Below, in pieces: positions 1-10,564 of a stretch of 64,000 bases of DNA. A program made the position numbers and the translations under genes. The stretch comes from Megaleporinus macrocephalus (lineage: Eukaryota; Chordata; Actinopteri; Characiformes; Anostomidae): assembly GCA_021613375.1 (NCBI GenBank), contig CM038726.1, positions 9,804,253-9,868,252 of the forward strand. Direction: 5' to 3'. The notes beneath the pieces are model-generated. The model did no database searches, was not told the origin of the DNA, and saw only the letters and a list, made by a program, of their open reading frames with translations. Each line of letters starts with the position of its first letter. Position 1 is the first letter of the stretch.

Positions 1-1910
1 ATCACCACCACCAATCTCATCTGTCAAATCACCCAAGTAGGGCCCCAGAGGGGGTTCCCAGTCCCATTCGCGAGAAACAAAAATAACACTGTCAGTGTCG
101 CTGTACAATAGTCTATCACTTAATCTGTCCATCAGATTGTACAGTTCTAAACATGCATGAGCTGTTGTGAACACAGCAAGAAATACATTCATGTCACGTG
201 TCGGACAATGGTCACCTTCCAAATAACACCGTTGAACCAATGCTGTAGTATCAGTCACAAATGAAAAGTATTTAATGTGTCATAGCCCTCGCCAAAGATG
301 TGTTGTGAAAACTGTTCAGAGTCAGTCAGACACTGGCAAGTTTTCCCTCACTGAAAAATGACCCCACACATGGTTTAAAAACAGTGTTGATAGACCTGTG
401 AGCTGGGTTAAGATGTATCTTGTCGAGATTTAGTTGGATATTTTCCTTTTCAAAATAATCCCTGATGTATTCCTTCTTTTCTTTTTCTGACACAGCGTGT
501 GCTGGATAACCGCTTGCTTCCTGCTTTACTGAAAAAAAAGTCTTTACATACACGCAGAACAATGTTTCTGAACTGTCTGGGACTTGTGGATTTTAGCCCC
601 CACATACCCTTTCTCAACAGCCTTCAATAATTCAGTACTGACCCACGTCCCTGTGATGGATCTGTTGTCATCATCATTATGATCACACTGCTGTTGTTGG
701 TTTTCCAGCTCTGCACATGTACGACAGAGGGGAAACATTAATTTACTATTACAGCGATAAGGTAAAGCAGGCTGTAGGAGTTTTCTAGGCGGATGTACGG
801 TGGCCTTGACAAGTCCATAGTATTCCTCGAGGGGTCTGAAATTTTTGAAAACTATTTGAGGATGTTCTACTGGGTATTTCTTCCTAGCCTGACAGAATTG
901 GTACAAACTAAAGTCCAAATATCAGATTTACTCACCATCCTTTGCTTTATAGTAGAGTTTATATGCAGTAGTTCTACCCCCAAAAAGGGCATCTCTTGGT
1001 TCTAACCTATTCGGCGCTCTGTATGTCGACATAAACATAGCAACATCTAAATCAACCCTCTTAGCATCGGCCCACTGACATTCCCAGGCTACTTCAACAT
1101 CCAGACCATATTCTCCAACAAGTATCTCCAACTTGATGTCAAACTGTTTCCACAACTCACCATACAACACCTTAGACATAGGGTGGACCTGGTTTGGATT
1201 GTAATGGCATCCATGCCCGTGATGCATGCAACCATTAAATTCTAGGACTTTTCACACACCATCCTTTTGTATAAAACCCATCTACGTCATACATACCAAA
1301 CTTATTGCAAACAACATTGTTCTCAAATAAATGAGTACGAGTCTATGTAGCGTTGTCTGAAGGTTTCCTCAAACATTGCAATCAGTCTACACCCCATCAT
1401 TGTGATACTGACTGCGATACCCACTTTGGAGAAATATTCCAATAACAAGAAATTATTAAAACAAGCCCCATTGTGTGCTAATCATGTGTACCCCCGATAC
1501 TTTGGTCGTCTAAACTCTTTAATGAGCTGTTCTAAACAGCGTGACCCCTCTGCTGTGAACTCTCTACCATCAAAAGTTATTGCACAGACAAAGTTAGCCT
1601 CATGCTTACCATTTACAATTCTTGTCTCAAAATTGAAAAAAAGATATGCCTCGCTTGGTCCTTTTAATTTTATAGGTTGTATGTAGCATTCATGCGCGGT
1701 ATCTGATATTAATTCTTCACCACATTGCATGCAACGCCCTGATAGACACTTGTGGGGTTTGGGTTTGGTTAAACTAACATGATAACGATGCCCACATTTT
1801 TTACAGTACTTGGTTAGTTCACATCAGGAACCCATCTCCCCTGTGATAGGCTGTCGTTTCTGTTTCTTGTGCTGCTCATAACAGTAATCAGATTTGCAGT
1901 AGCGTGGACA
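1..1910 (-). pseudogene. Maverick/Polinton-type protein-primed DNA polymerase B fragment, cut by the left window edge
   Basis: Read on the minus strand in several frames, this region resembles the protein-primed family B polymerase of Maverick/Polinton DNA transposons. In order it shows: a Cys-rich zinc-ribbon-like head (about 1900-1690); an exonuclease-like segment with FNFET at about 1640; a segment with CMHHGHGCHYN (about 1240-1200); the stretch DALFGGRTTAYKLYY (about 985-940); a palm-like part with [19 protein letters not shown] (about 775-710); and the polymerase motif C YSDTDS at 88-105, followed by PPLGPYLGDLTDE at about 52-15. Frames shift and stops occur (for example around 245-325), so the copy is dead. 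The gene continues beyond base 1. The retrovirus-like LTR on its right begins at the zinc-ribbon region, so it probably inserted into this element. Assignment to Polinton rather than another family B polymerase rests on remembered motif order. Confidence 0.82.
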
Positions 1911-1914
1911 GTCG

Positions 1915-2705
1915 TGTTAGAAATTCGGCCTTCGGGAATCAGAAGTCAGGAGACCTTCAGCGTAGACTTGAGTTTCATTGACACACAGAAAATGTGGGTA
2001 CAGCTCAGTCGATCACAGCCAGTCTGTTAGCAGTTGGGAGGTAGTCTTAATCATGTGCACGCAGAAGCACATTCTCTCTTGTCTCTTGAAGTCTCTTGAA
2101 GCCCAGTCTAGTTAATCTCTCACTGTCTAACTCAGTAACTCCAGGTTAAGTAGTGTTGTAACTTTGTCTTTTGCCGTCAGAATGAAGAGGGAGACCAGTT
2201 CAGAGAAAAACTTTTATTCGAAGGGCTGCAGTTCCCATGTTCTCCGAGTTTGCTAACTCTGGTCCCAAGGATGTCTTTTGACTGCTTGTCTTATATAGGG
2301 CTGCGTATTTGCTTTTTCTGGCCCACCAGTACACCTGGCTATGTCATTCTTTTGAGTAGATTTGTTCCCAAATAGACGTTCCCAAGAAAACGCTGCAGGG
2401 TATATGGCCCTATATGGTAGGGGTTAACAAAAGCCCTGACCTTCCCGTGAGCTCGGCAGCTTCCTGTCTAATAAGATTCATACAAGCTATAAGTTATATA
2501 AAAAAGATACAGGAGTTTGGGGTGTCAACATTAAGGGGGGTTGGTATGTTGCCACCATGATTGGTATCAGGCAAGAGGACAAATGGTCATTTAAATACAA
2601 ACAAAGGAGGGGGGGGTGATCAACTCTGCAGAGAGAGGGTAGTATCAGAGTTAATTTGGTAAGTCTCCACAAATAAAGTACATATGTTGATAATTATTTC
2701 TCTCA
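1915..2705 (-). mobile_element. LTR of a retrovirus-like element (3' LTR, minus strand)
   Basis: On the minus strand this 791-base block starts TGAGAGAAAT and ends TTTCTAACA, giving the usual TG...CA ends. It holds a TATA-like TATATAAG (around 2300) and, downstream of it, a polyadenylation signal AATAAA near 2212, in the order expected for a retroviral LTR. A purine run immediately 5' of it on the minus strand (complement of 2708-2716, AAAGGGGGG) fits a polypurine tract, which marks this as the 3' LTR. The outer flank reads as Polinton sequence. The matching 5' LTR was not found. Confidence 0.72.
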
Positions 2706-3270
2706 ATCCCCCCTTTGATACTCCTAAATGAAGAATCACAAAACTGCATTATCACTACATATGTACAATAGTTGAAAACAAACAATTAAAAATGGCTAGT
2801 ACTGCACATAATACGACAATCCATATCATCATAGCCAGTGGTTAGAGCTGTTAAAAGATGCTACTTCGCAATGCAATGTTCCTGCAGAACACCGAGACAT
2901 CAGTAGGATCTTGAGTAGTTTTCTTCTACACAGTGATGTGGTAGTTTGAAATTTGCAGGGTCAGTTCTGGAATTCCTGTCCACAGGAAGTCCACAGCAGG
3001 CCCTTGGTTCTTCATAGTGTAGGTGCAAAGTCCAGACACCATCTGGAATAATTCTTGCATCTGAATTCAGCCAGGTCCAGTTCCCAGTTCAGACTATGGC
3101 TAGGTTACTTTTAAGCAGATTGTATAGTGGTTTTAAAAATAGCAGTGTAAGATTTACTCAAGGCCTTAAGTCAGTACACAGGCCTAAAAACATAAAATTG
3201 TTGTAGGTAACAACATTCACATCTCTAATAATTGTACACAAGCTAACCTTAACATAAGCTAAAGCAGCAG
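2706..3270 (-). mobile_element. Degenerate internal region of the retrovirus-like element
   Basis: This stretch lies between the polypurine tract of the LTR and the gag remnant. I see no open frame with pol or env similarity. Since gag passes almost directly into the 3' LTR, most of the internal region has been lost by deletion or decay. Confidence 0.45.
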
Positions 3271-3479
3271 ATCACTTTAGTTAAAACCAGGAACAGATGA
3301 AACTGTTAAGATACTTTTTTTCTATGGCTTTTGTTACCAAAGACAGCAGCTCTATGAGTCCCTGAATGGTCATGAATATCAAAGATAACTGCTCCTGGGG
3401 AATTTCATGAAAAGGGTTCTCTACAGGGCTCACCTGTAAAACCCCACCAAAGGGTTTCTTGCGTAGTTCCCCATCACAC

Positions 3480-4860
3480 ACTGTTTGTTCTTATCTGCCT
3501 GCTTTTTCTGACAAACCTGTGCCCGATGACCGGACTTGTGACCGTAATGGCACTCAGAGGACTTGTTTCTCTTTAGATTAGACATGTTCTGACTAAAACC
3601 TGAGGTAGACTAAGTACATGACATTGCAAGGTTCTAAATCACAATCTAGACCATCAAGCTCATTTTTAAAGTCTGTACATTTAGTTTTACACCAGTTTGG
3701 AAGAGCAGTTACCAGAGCTTGTCTAAAACCTGGTCTCAGGGAGTCAACCAGTTGTCCAAATTGTAGACCATCAATTGTACAGTCAATGTTTTCACTGCTG
3801 TATTCATCAATACCAGAGTGACGCAGAAAAGTTCTCTCAAACCGCTCACAGAAATCTGCAGCTGACTCTCCTTTTCTCTGCCTGCACTTGGTAAATTGTG
3901 CCCAATCAATAGTTTTGAGACGTTTACAGATAATCCAATCATTGAAAGCTTTCCAACCTCTTTCAGTTTCCTGGCCTTCGTTACCCAAAGCACCCAACAC
4001 CTTCTCAGCAAGCTGCCTGCTATCAGTTATGCTAAGTACTTGGCTTGATATGGAAACAGCATCTTTGGGATGCAATGAGTAAAGCATTCTCTTCCTTTGC
4101 ATGAGCTCAATGAAGTCAAGCCCCATTTCTCCTGTCCAAAGGTTTAAACCCTTTGGACAGGTTGCCCAATGTAGCAGCGTCTAAAGGAGCATGGGCAGTT
4201 TCTACTCTTGTTTCTTTAACTTTACCTCCTTTGTTAAGTACCTCAGAGGACATGATTGTCATTTGAACTTGTCGTGTAACAGGCGCCTCTTTACTAGTGT
4301 GTGACCCACGCTCAGATTCCTCCTTAGAGGATAAATGGCTATTGCCATCAGAATGGTCAGTCTCACACATGCAGGCTGCAGCCAATTCTGGATAAAGAGG
4401 ATCTTCATCCTTTGTGGAGGAAATTTTGTTTGTTGTAGATTTGCCTTGTTGCTGTTCAGCATCTGTTAATGGACAGTGAAGTTTTTCACATGTTTTCTTG
4501 CAGTAATAGCAGCTCGTTTATGCCTCCTACATTCACTCACTAGTTTAGAGATCTTTGCCTCAGCTTCTAGTAACTCTTCTAACGATTTCAACTTGTACCT
4601 CCAACTTGTTTAATGACAAAGACATTCCTTAACAGAATCATGCTTAAGTCCATACCCCAAAGCAGATTTACATTCTGCAAGAGACCATTCTATATCAGTA
4701 GAAAAACCCTTGGATGAAAAGTACTGGGATGTCTTTTGTTCTTTGATGTGCTTGTTAACTATATCATCCATTAACTTTTCAAATGCACTCTCAGTCCATT
4801 CAGACTTTTCAGTTCCACCCTTAGATAATGTGCTGTTTCTATAGTTAAGAGGTGTCAAAA
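3480..4860 (-). pseudogene. gag: gag remnant of a retrovirus-like (ERV/LTR) element
   Basis: Three minus-strand open pieces (4858-4610, 4385-4116, 4126-3593) and a short tail to about 3490 read as a decayed gag. The 4126-3593 piece is capsid-like: it contains a segment resembling the retroviral major homology region, with RKGESAADFCERF. Its tail shows a nucleocapsid-type zinc knuckle, CHYGHKSGHRAQVC, in which the second cysteine is replaced by glycine. The pieces lie in different frames with stops between them, so no intact protein is encoded. No protease, polymerase or envelope follows. The match is to general features of LTR-element gag proteins; the exact family cannot be named from sequence alone. 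Confidence 0.66.
4131..4161. repeat. Perfect 12-base inverted repeat (stem-loop) at the gag frame break
   Basis: CCTGTCCAAAGG at 4131-4142 is the exact reverse complement of CCTTTGGACAGG at 4150-4161, with a 7-base loop. It lies where the two gag-like frames meet. Confidence 0.85.
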
Positions 4861-5161
4861 ATTTTTACCACTATTCTGAGAAGTTTGGCCTTTAGTCATG
4901 GTGAGTTAACAGGAGAACAAGCAACCACAATCAGTGGTGCTGCACTACCCCAGAGGATAACCCAAACTTTTGGCCTCAGTCAGTCTACAGACCTTCTCTC
5001 ACTGTCTGCAAGCCTAACAGTTACAAAATCATTAGTCTTGCCAAAATACCAGTGTTTTCCAACAAAACAAAACTATCCCTACGATTAATCTCAGGTGACA
5101 AAAAGCAGACTTCAGAAAACAGTCACAAAAACATTTGAGTTTTTAGCAGTGACAAACAAGA

Positions 5162-5288
5162 AGTTACAGCTTCAGTAACAACAGTAAACTTCCCTCATTT
5201 CAGAGAGGTTAACAGTTACAGCTTCAGTAACCACAGTAATCCCTCATTTCAGAGAGGTTAACAGTTACAGCTTCAGTAACCACTGTGG
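5162..5288. repeat. Short tandem repeat of about 53-58 bases, roughly 2.3 copies
   Basis: The phrase GTTACAGCTTCAGTAAC followed by CAGTAA and CCCTCATTTCAGAGAGGTTAACA occurs twice, then begins a third time before being cut by the Gypsy LTR fragment at about 5294. The rest of 4860-5160 shows no gene. Confidence 0.8.
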
Positions 5289-5293
5289 CCGGC

Positions 5294-5362
5294 GACTGAG
5301 ACTTTTGAGAATTGAGACTTTTTTCCCTCTGTTGTCCCTCCTTTGCTCTTGAGCGCCCCACA
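5294..5362 (+). mobile_element. Truncated 5' LTR of a Ty3/Gypsy element
   Basis: About 70 bases, from GACTGAGA through GAGCGCCCCACAGT, match the end of the LTR at about 8095-8160. The upstream part of the 5' LTR is missing. An 8-10-base insertion relative to the 3' copy is present after GACTGAGA. Confidence 0.8.
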
Positions 5363-5473
5363 GTGGTGGAGAAGGTGGGCAGCTCTCGGATGACTGTCTG
5401 AGGGATCCAGAAAAATACAAATAATAAAAGTCCTTCTTCAGAAGAAAAAAAATAATAATAAAAAAAGAGAGAA

Positions 5474-5479
<6 letters not shown>

Positions 5480-5540
<61 letters not shown>
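5480..5540. repeat. (TA)n microsatellite
   Basis: Uninterrupted TA dinucleotides run for about 60 bases. A shorter GT-rich tract follows at 5664-5690. Both lie in the untranslated leader of the Gypsy element. Confidence 0.95.
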
Positions 5541-5541
<1 letters not shown>

Positions 5542-5720
5542 CTAACAATTTGGTTGTTTTTTTTTTCTCCTCCTTGGGCTTTTTTATTTTTATTTTTTGC
5601 CCCTCTCTTTCTCTACAAATATTTTTTGGATATTTTTTTTTCTTTCTTGGTGTTCTCTTCACGTGTGTGTGTGTATGTGTGTGTGTGTGTCTCTAGTGTT
5701 GGGTGACTGGCACCACAGGA

Positions 5721-6323
5721 ATGATGGACCAGCTCCTCCAACACCTCCTAGAGGCCAGCCTCCAGCAGCAGACCGTGACCCAGGAGCTGGCGAGAGGCGT
5801 ACGAGCCCTCACTGAGGACTTACTAGCCACCCGCAGGGCTGATACCGCTCCACATCTCCCCCAGCCCGAGCAGACAGGCCACCACCTTCTCACCAAACTA
5901 ACTCCAGAGGATGACATTGAGGCCTACCTGCACACGTTCGAGGTCATTGCCGAGCGCGAGGTCTGGGATAAAGAGGTCTGGGCTGAGATCCTGGCTCCCT
6001 TGCTGACAGATGAGCCACAGCTTGCATATTATTCTCTCTCGGCAGACCAAGCCAGGGACTATGATGAGCTGAAAAGAGAGATCCTGGCACGAGTGGGGCT
6101 CAGCCCGGCGGCGGCAGCGGCCGAACACCACCGCTGTTATAAGCCCAGCCAACCGCCTTGCCAACAGATGCTCCAACTCCTCCGCGTCACACGGAGGTGG
6201 CTGCATCGGGAAGCCCGGTCCTCAGAGGAGGTGGTGGAACAGGTGGCCATGGATCGTTTCTTATGCACACTGCCCCCGGAGACCCGCAAGGCCGTCGCCA
6301 TGCAAGACACAAAAGACCCCTGA
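5721..6323 (+). pseudogene. gag: Ty3/Gypsy gag
   Basis: An open frame starting at the double methionine MMDQLLQHLLEASLQQ encodes about 200 residues of Gypsy-type gag, ending at a TGA at 6321. It shows a helical N-terminus (QELARGVRALTEDLL) and a SCAN-like helical segment around YEDL/LKREILARVGL. An overlapping frame from 6327 carries the gag continuation EATEMAENVLALVRAEKW. No zinc knuckle follows: the frame passes straight into the N-terminus of reverse transcriptase. The element cannot make a full gag-pol. The upstream ATG was chosen over an earlier GTG because the protein similarity begins here. Confidence 0.8.
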
Positions 6324-6326
6324 ACC

Positions 6327-7252
6327 ATGGTGGAGGCCACAGAGATGGCCGAGAATGTGCTGGCCCTAGTACGGGCCGAAAAGTGGGAGCCAACCCCCCC
6401 ATTCTGCTGGGATGGCTTCCCACCACGGCGTTTCTCCGGGAGAGAGCCGGAGCCTCAGAGAAAAGCGCCACCTGTACCTACACCAGCCCCTCACAGCCCC
6501 CAGGACGAGCCGATGCCCACCGATCCTGACCCTGTCGGATCTCTGAGAACAGCAAAGGCCATAGAAGAGGAGGTGCAGCAGATATTGGCCGCCGGTATTA
6601 CAGAGCCATCCAACAGCCCCTGGTCCAGCCCCATCGTGATGGTTCCCAAACCGGATGGGTCGTGGAGGTTCTGTAATGACTTCAGAAAGCTAAATGAAGT
6701 CTCACAGTTCGAGTCGTACCCTCTTCCTTGGGTGGATGACTTGATTGATCGTCTAGGTAAGGCCCGCTTTATTTCCACTCTGGACCTCACCAAGGGATAC
6801 TGGCAGGTGGCCCTCACGCCAGAGGCTCGGCCCAAGACGTCTTTTTCTCCCCCACAGGCCACTGGCACTACCGGGTTCTCCCGTTCGGACTGCATGGGGC
6901 GCCTGCCACCTTCCAGCGTCTCATGGATGTGGTCCTACGGCCGCTCCAAAAATTCAAGGGCGCCTACCTGGACGACGTCGTCATCCACTTGACCACGTGG
7001 GCGGAAAACACAGCCCATTTGAGGAGGGTACTGAGCGGCCTCCGCGAAGCTGGACTCACGGCCAACCCCAAGAAGTGCCACCTCGGCCTCACTGAGGCTC
7101 ACTACCTGGGCTACCGAATCGGAAGGGGCCTACTGAGACCCCAGGAAAAGAAAATCGAGGCAATCCTTAATTGTCCACAGCCAAGGACCAAGAGACAGGT
7201 ACGTGCCTTCTTGGGCTTGGCCGGCAGTTTGTCCCTGACTTTTCCTCTGTAG
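6327..7252 (+). pseudogene. pol: Ty3/Gypsy reverse transcriptase, frameshifted
   Basis: The reverse transcriptase domain opens with AKAIEEEVQQILAAGITEPS (about 6552) and SPIVMVPKPDGSWRFCNDFR, includes the first catalytic aspartate in STLDLTKGYWQV (about 6776), and carries the YLDD box at about 6964-6975. The frame breaks between about 6850 and 6900, where the first open piece (to 6992) and the second (6923-7252) cross. Protease and the gag zinc knuckle are absent because gag sequence abuts the transcriptase N-terminus, which indicates an internal deletion. The segment ends with the connection sequence RQVRAFLGLAG before another frame break. Confidence 0.88.
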
Positions 7253-7370
7253 CCTCTCCCTTATCCGATCTCACCAAGAAGGGGCAGCCGGACACCGTGG
7301 TGTGGACCCCAGCGGCCGAAGTAGCTCCTCAGGACCCGCCTAACATCTGAGCCAATCCTCTGCAACCCGG

Positions 7371-7610
7371 ATTTTGACAAACCATTCCGGGTGCAGACGG
7401 ATGCGTCGGAGCGGGATCTTGGGGCAGTTCTAGTCCAGGATTTCGACGGGGAGGAGCATCCGGACCTTTACATTAGTCGCAAGCTGACACCCGCAGAACA
7501 AGTGTATGCTGCCCTGGAACGAGAAGCCTTGGCGATCAAGTGGGCCATCGAGGAGCTACGATTCTATCTTACAGGTAGGCTGTTCACATTGGTCACGGAT
7601 CATGTGGGTT
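7371..7610 (+). pseudogene. pol: Ty3/Gypsy RNase H fragment
   Basis: The open piece reads KPFRVQTDASERDLGAVLVQ and then LTPAEQVYAALEREALAIKW, the standard Gypsy RNase H order. It stops at LVTDH, where related elements continue toward integrase. Four TTAGGG units follow at once, then LTR sequence. Integrase is completely missing. Confidence 0.85.
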
Positions 7611-7632
7611 AGGGTTAGGGTTAGGGTTAGGG
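7609..7632 (+). repeat. Interstitial telomeric repeat, (TTAGGG)4
   Basis: Four perfect TTAGGG hexamers sit exactly at the junction between the broken RNase H frame and the 3' LTR. Confidence 0.97.
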
Positions 7633-7643
7633 TTCGACCATTC

Positions 7644-8158
7644 TGGGTGTGTCTCTGAGGGCGGGGGTGAGTGGGGGGGCCGGCACCCATTGTTGTGGAT
7701 AGCCAGTGACCACACGATCGAGGGGGCGGAGCGAGAAACACACGCCGGGCCGCCACTAACAAGTGCAGCTGTTCTCACTCAACCAGACGGAGCCGCGAGC
7801 ATAAAAACACAGCGGAGAGACTCAGTGGGGTGAGTGAAGCTGGACACCACAGACGACCTCACTAACCACTCGGAATTTCGCCGTGTTCTCTCTCTCCCTG
7901 CTCTTTTCTATCTCTCTCTCCGCCTTACCACAGGACTGAGCCTCGTCTGTTGAAGCTCCACCAGCCGGTGCTCTCAACAGCACCGCCTCGCCTGGAGAGA
8001 CCTGCTAGGACCCACGAAGAAACCACGCATAGTCTAAAAGCCTTCGTTTCGTCAGTTTTTTTCCCTTCGTTATTGCTTAAACTTGCTCGAATAAATCGGA
8101 CTGAGAATTGAGACTTTTTTCCCTCTGTGGTCCCTCCTTTGCTCTTGAGCGCCCCACA
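7644..8158 (+). mobile_element. 3' LTR of the Ty3/Gypsy element
   Basis: The block begins about TGTGTCTCTGAGGG and ends GCGCCCCACA. Its last 70 bases match the 5' LTR fragment at 5294-5362. It holds a TATA-like GCATAAAAACAC (about 7798) and AATAAA near 8090, in promoter-to-polyadenylation order. The left border is approximate because of the adjoining telomeric patch. Confidence 0.75.
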
Positions 8159-8301
8159 GTGTGAATAATCTTTTCCTCTAACCTAGATTATCACCTCCAT
8201 TTAGACTAACTCTTAAGTTAATGCCTTTTAAACTTAAACTATATGCTATAAGCACGGTTGTGTAGTGCTTATTACGGTAGTGTAGTGGTTAGTATAGTGA
8301 T

Positions 8302-10564
8302 ATAATTACCCACATAGCAGACGATTCCGTTCTGGATCCGGGTTTCCTCTGGCAGATCCGCGCAGCAGTCACAACCGCTACGCAGATTCGGCCCGGGTCC
8401 GCTGCGTGTGCGGTTTGTGACTCTAAGATACGTTTTACTGATGATAAATCCGCTAAATGCTCGCACTCATTTCACATCTTCAGTACGATTCCAGTACGGA
8501 GTCAGATTCCATATGTAGTTTAAAGTCGTTATACGGATCCGGTCCAGATCCGCTGAGGAACACAGAACGGGCACCAATTCAAACTCAGCGTGAGGAGCGA
8601 CCAACAGACATCACCACCAACTGACAGCAGCAGCAGAGCTACGACACAGCAGAGGTAGGTCACAGTTAGGAAAGTTTATTAAACTTAAACAAAACAAACT
8701 GGTACAAAAACATATTTATGTTGGATAGTGCTGGCGATTTATTTGTGTTTAATGATTCTACATCTTATATTACTCTGTCAGTTCAGCTAGCAATGCTAGT
8801 TAGCTAAAGTTAGCTAGCTACAGAGCTGAACAAATGCTGATAACTTCAACTCGTTTTGCTTCTCAAACGCACTGCTACGTCTTTTTTGTAAACTAAACTA
8901 ATCTGTATAACGGAATAAAAGTCGTGTTTAATGTTCAGCAGAAATTTACCATGGGACCACATGCTAAAAAATCGCGAACTTGAATTTTGCTGTTCCACCT
9001 TAAATAGCGCTACAGTTACAGTCTAGCCCCTCTGAGTCACTTAGGCACCATTTAAGGTGGAATAGTAGAATTAAAAAAAGAAGCTGCTTTTTCAGGCCCT
9101 TGTCTGAAAATACTTTTAGCATTACAATGATAATTAGGATGTTTAGAGAATTTGGAGATTTTACTGAAACGAATTAATATTAAAAACACAAACATTGGAA
9201 ACACAAAGTTACTATACTGGGCTAATGATATGCATATTTTTACTAGGATCTCTAACAGATTGTATGAACACCTGAAAGCCAGACCTATTGCTTCCATTCA
9301 AGGTGGGTTATATTTAAGTCAGTTCATTACATTTGTCTTTTACGTGTTTGGATTAATCTAATACATTATATGTTAGGTAACACAGGGTGATATGTTTGTA
9401 TGTTATAAGTTTGTAGACTTAAATCTTTAGAAGTTCTGCACCTGAAATGTGATCTAATCAGTAAAAATGAATAGACATATGCACTTGCTCAGAAGTTTAT
9501 ATCTGACTGAGTTTCAGATGAGTGACTATTGGCACCTCAGAACATTATTTGTAAAGTTGCTGGGTGGTGTTCCAGATGTTCCAGACTAACATAATTAATA
9601 AATACAAATAAAAAACAGTGTGATTGGGTGTGGTTTAAATCTCTCCTTAATGAATTTTACTATTTACAGTTACCATCCAAAACCTAGTTTATGTAATCAA
9701 ACTTTCATTAAATTAAATCAGGTGCTGAAATAAGAAGTCAGGTCACATAAATAGACTGTCTTTTATTGTTTTGACCTAAAAGCATATTTTATGAGCCATT
9801 TAGGTAGATAGCTAGATAACATCTGTAGTTCACCAAATGTCACAGCTGTAGTTACCAGGGACTGTGTATATATGGCTGGGCACTTAATTTGTGCTGTTTC
9901 TTTTTGTGTCTCCTCTATAGGCTGCTTACATGAAAAATGTTGCACCGTGTCAAGTCTCTGTGTCCAATAATGCTCTGATCAATGTAGGAAATGGCTGTTT
10001 GTTAATATTGTGTGGAATAAAAATGTTAAAATGAAATTGGTAAAGGCTGTCGCTAATGAATTATTTATTTAATATATGCTTATGTTTTAATTTAATTAAT
10101 TAAAACATAACTTCCTCGTTTTAATCTATTTGAAGAGAACTGTGTTTATATATGAAGTGTAGTAGGTAAAATATTGTTGGCATGTTGTGCATCTAGACAC
10201 TGGCCCAGATCCGTTTTATGGACCCAGCCCAGAAATTATGGTAGGTCCGGCCCAGAGCTGGGCCGAATACTTTTTGCTATCTAGGCCAGATCTGGGCCAG
10301 AGGTGTGCGACTCCGGTCCGGAAGCGATCCAAATGTGAAATAAGGATACAGATGTGGGCCGGATTTGGGCCGGATGTGTGAAGAAATCGCTGAGACCCGG
10401 CCCGGTGTTGGGCCAGTGTTGGTCCAAATCTAGAAAGCGGATCTGTACCGGTATTGGCCCACCGTGCAAAAGGACACAGGGCCAGATCCGTTTTACGGAT
10501 CCGGGCCAGAACTTCAACATGATTTGCGCCGGATCCGGGCCAGATAATTTTTGCTATGTGGGCA
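8302..10564. mobile_element. TIR-bounded repeat, probable non-autonomous DNA transposon
   Basis: The left end, ACCCACATAGCA, and the right end, TGCTATGTGGGCA, are inverted copies. Both subterminal regions are built of GGATCCGGGCC- and CCAGATC-type motifs; the right one (10190-10560) is a run of imperfect GGCC-rich repeats. The interior (8600-10180) is AT-rich and has no transposase that I can read. The right end abuts the zinc-knuckle part of a minus-strand Gypsy gag. A clear target-site duplication was not found. A related fragment lies at 54391-54556 in reverse orientation. The superfamily is not assigned. Confidence 0.6.

Noticed and set aside
4131..4161. GGGTTTAAAC with a stem-loop at a frame change on the minus strand, resembling a programmed ribosomal frameshift signal
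   Set aside because: The slippery heptamers are not in the register of the upstream frame, the heptamer sits inside the hairpin rather than before it, and the needed shift is of the other sign. An ordinary indel in a decayed gag copy explains the frame break.
5180..5290. Regularly spaced short repeats considered as a CRISPR-like array
   Set aside because: Only about 2.3 adjoining copies without spacers, in vertebrate DNA next to retroelements.
6158..6529. Alternative plus-strand frame overlapping the Gypsy gag and RT
   Set aside because: No similarity; it is an overlapping-frame shadow of gag and of the transcriptase N-terminus.
8265..8302. TAGTGTAGTGGTTAG resembling a tRNA A-box, possible tRNA-derived SINE or tRNA gene
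   Set aside because: No cloverleaf, B-box or acceptor pairing could be found downstream.
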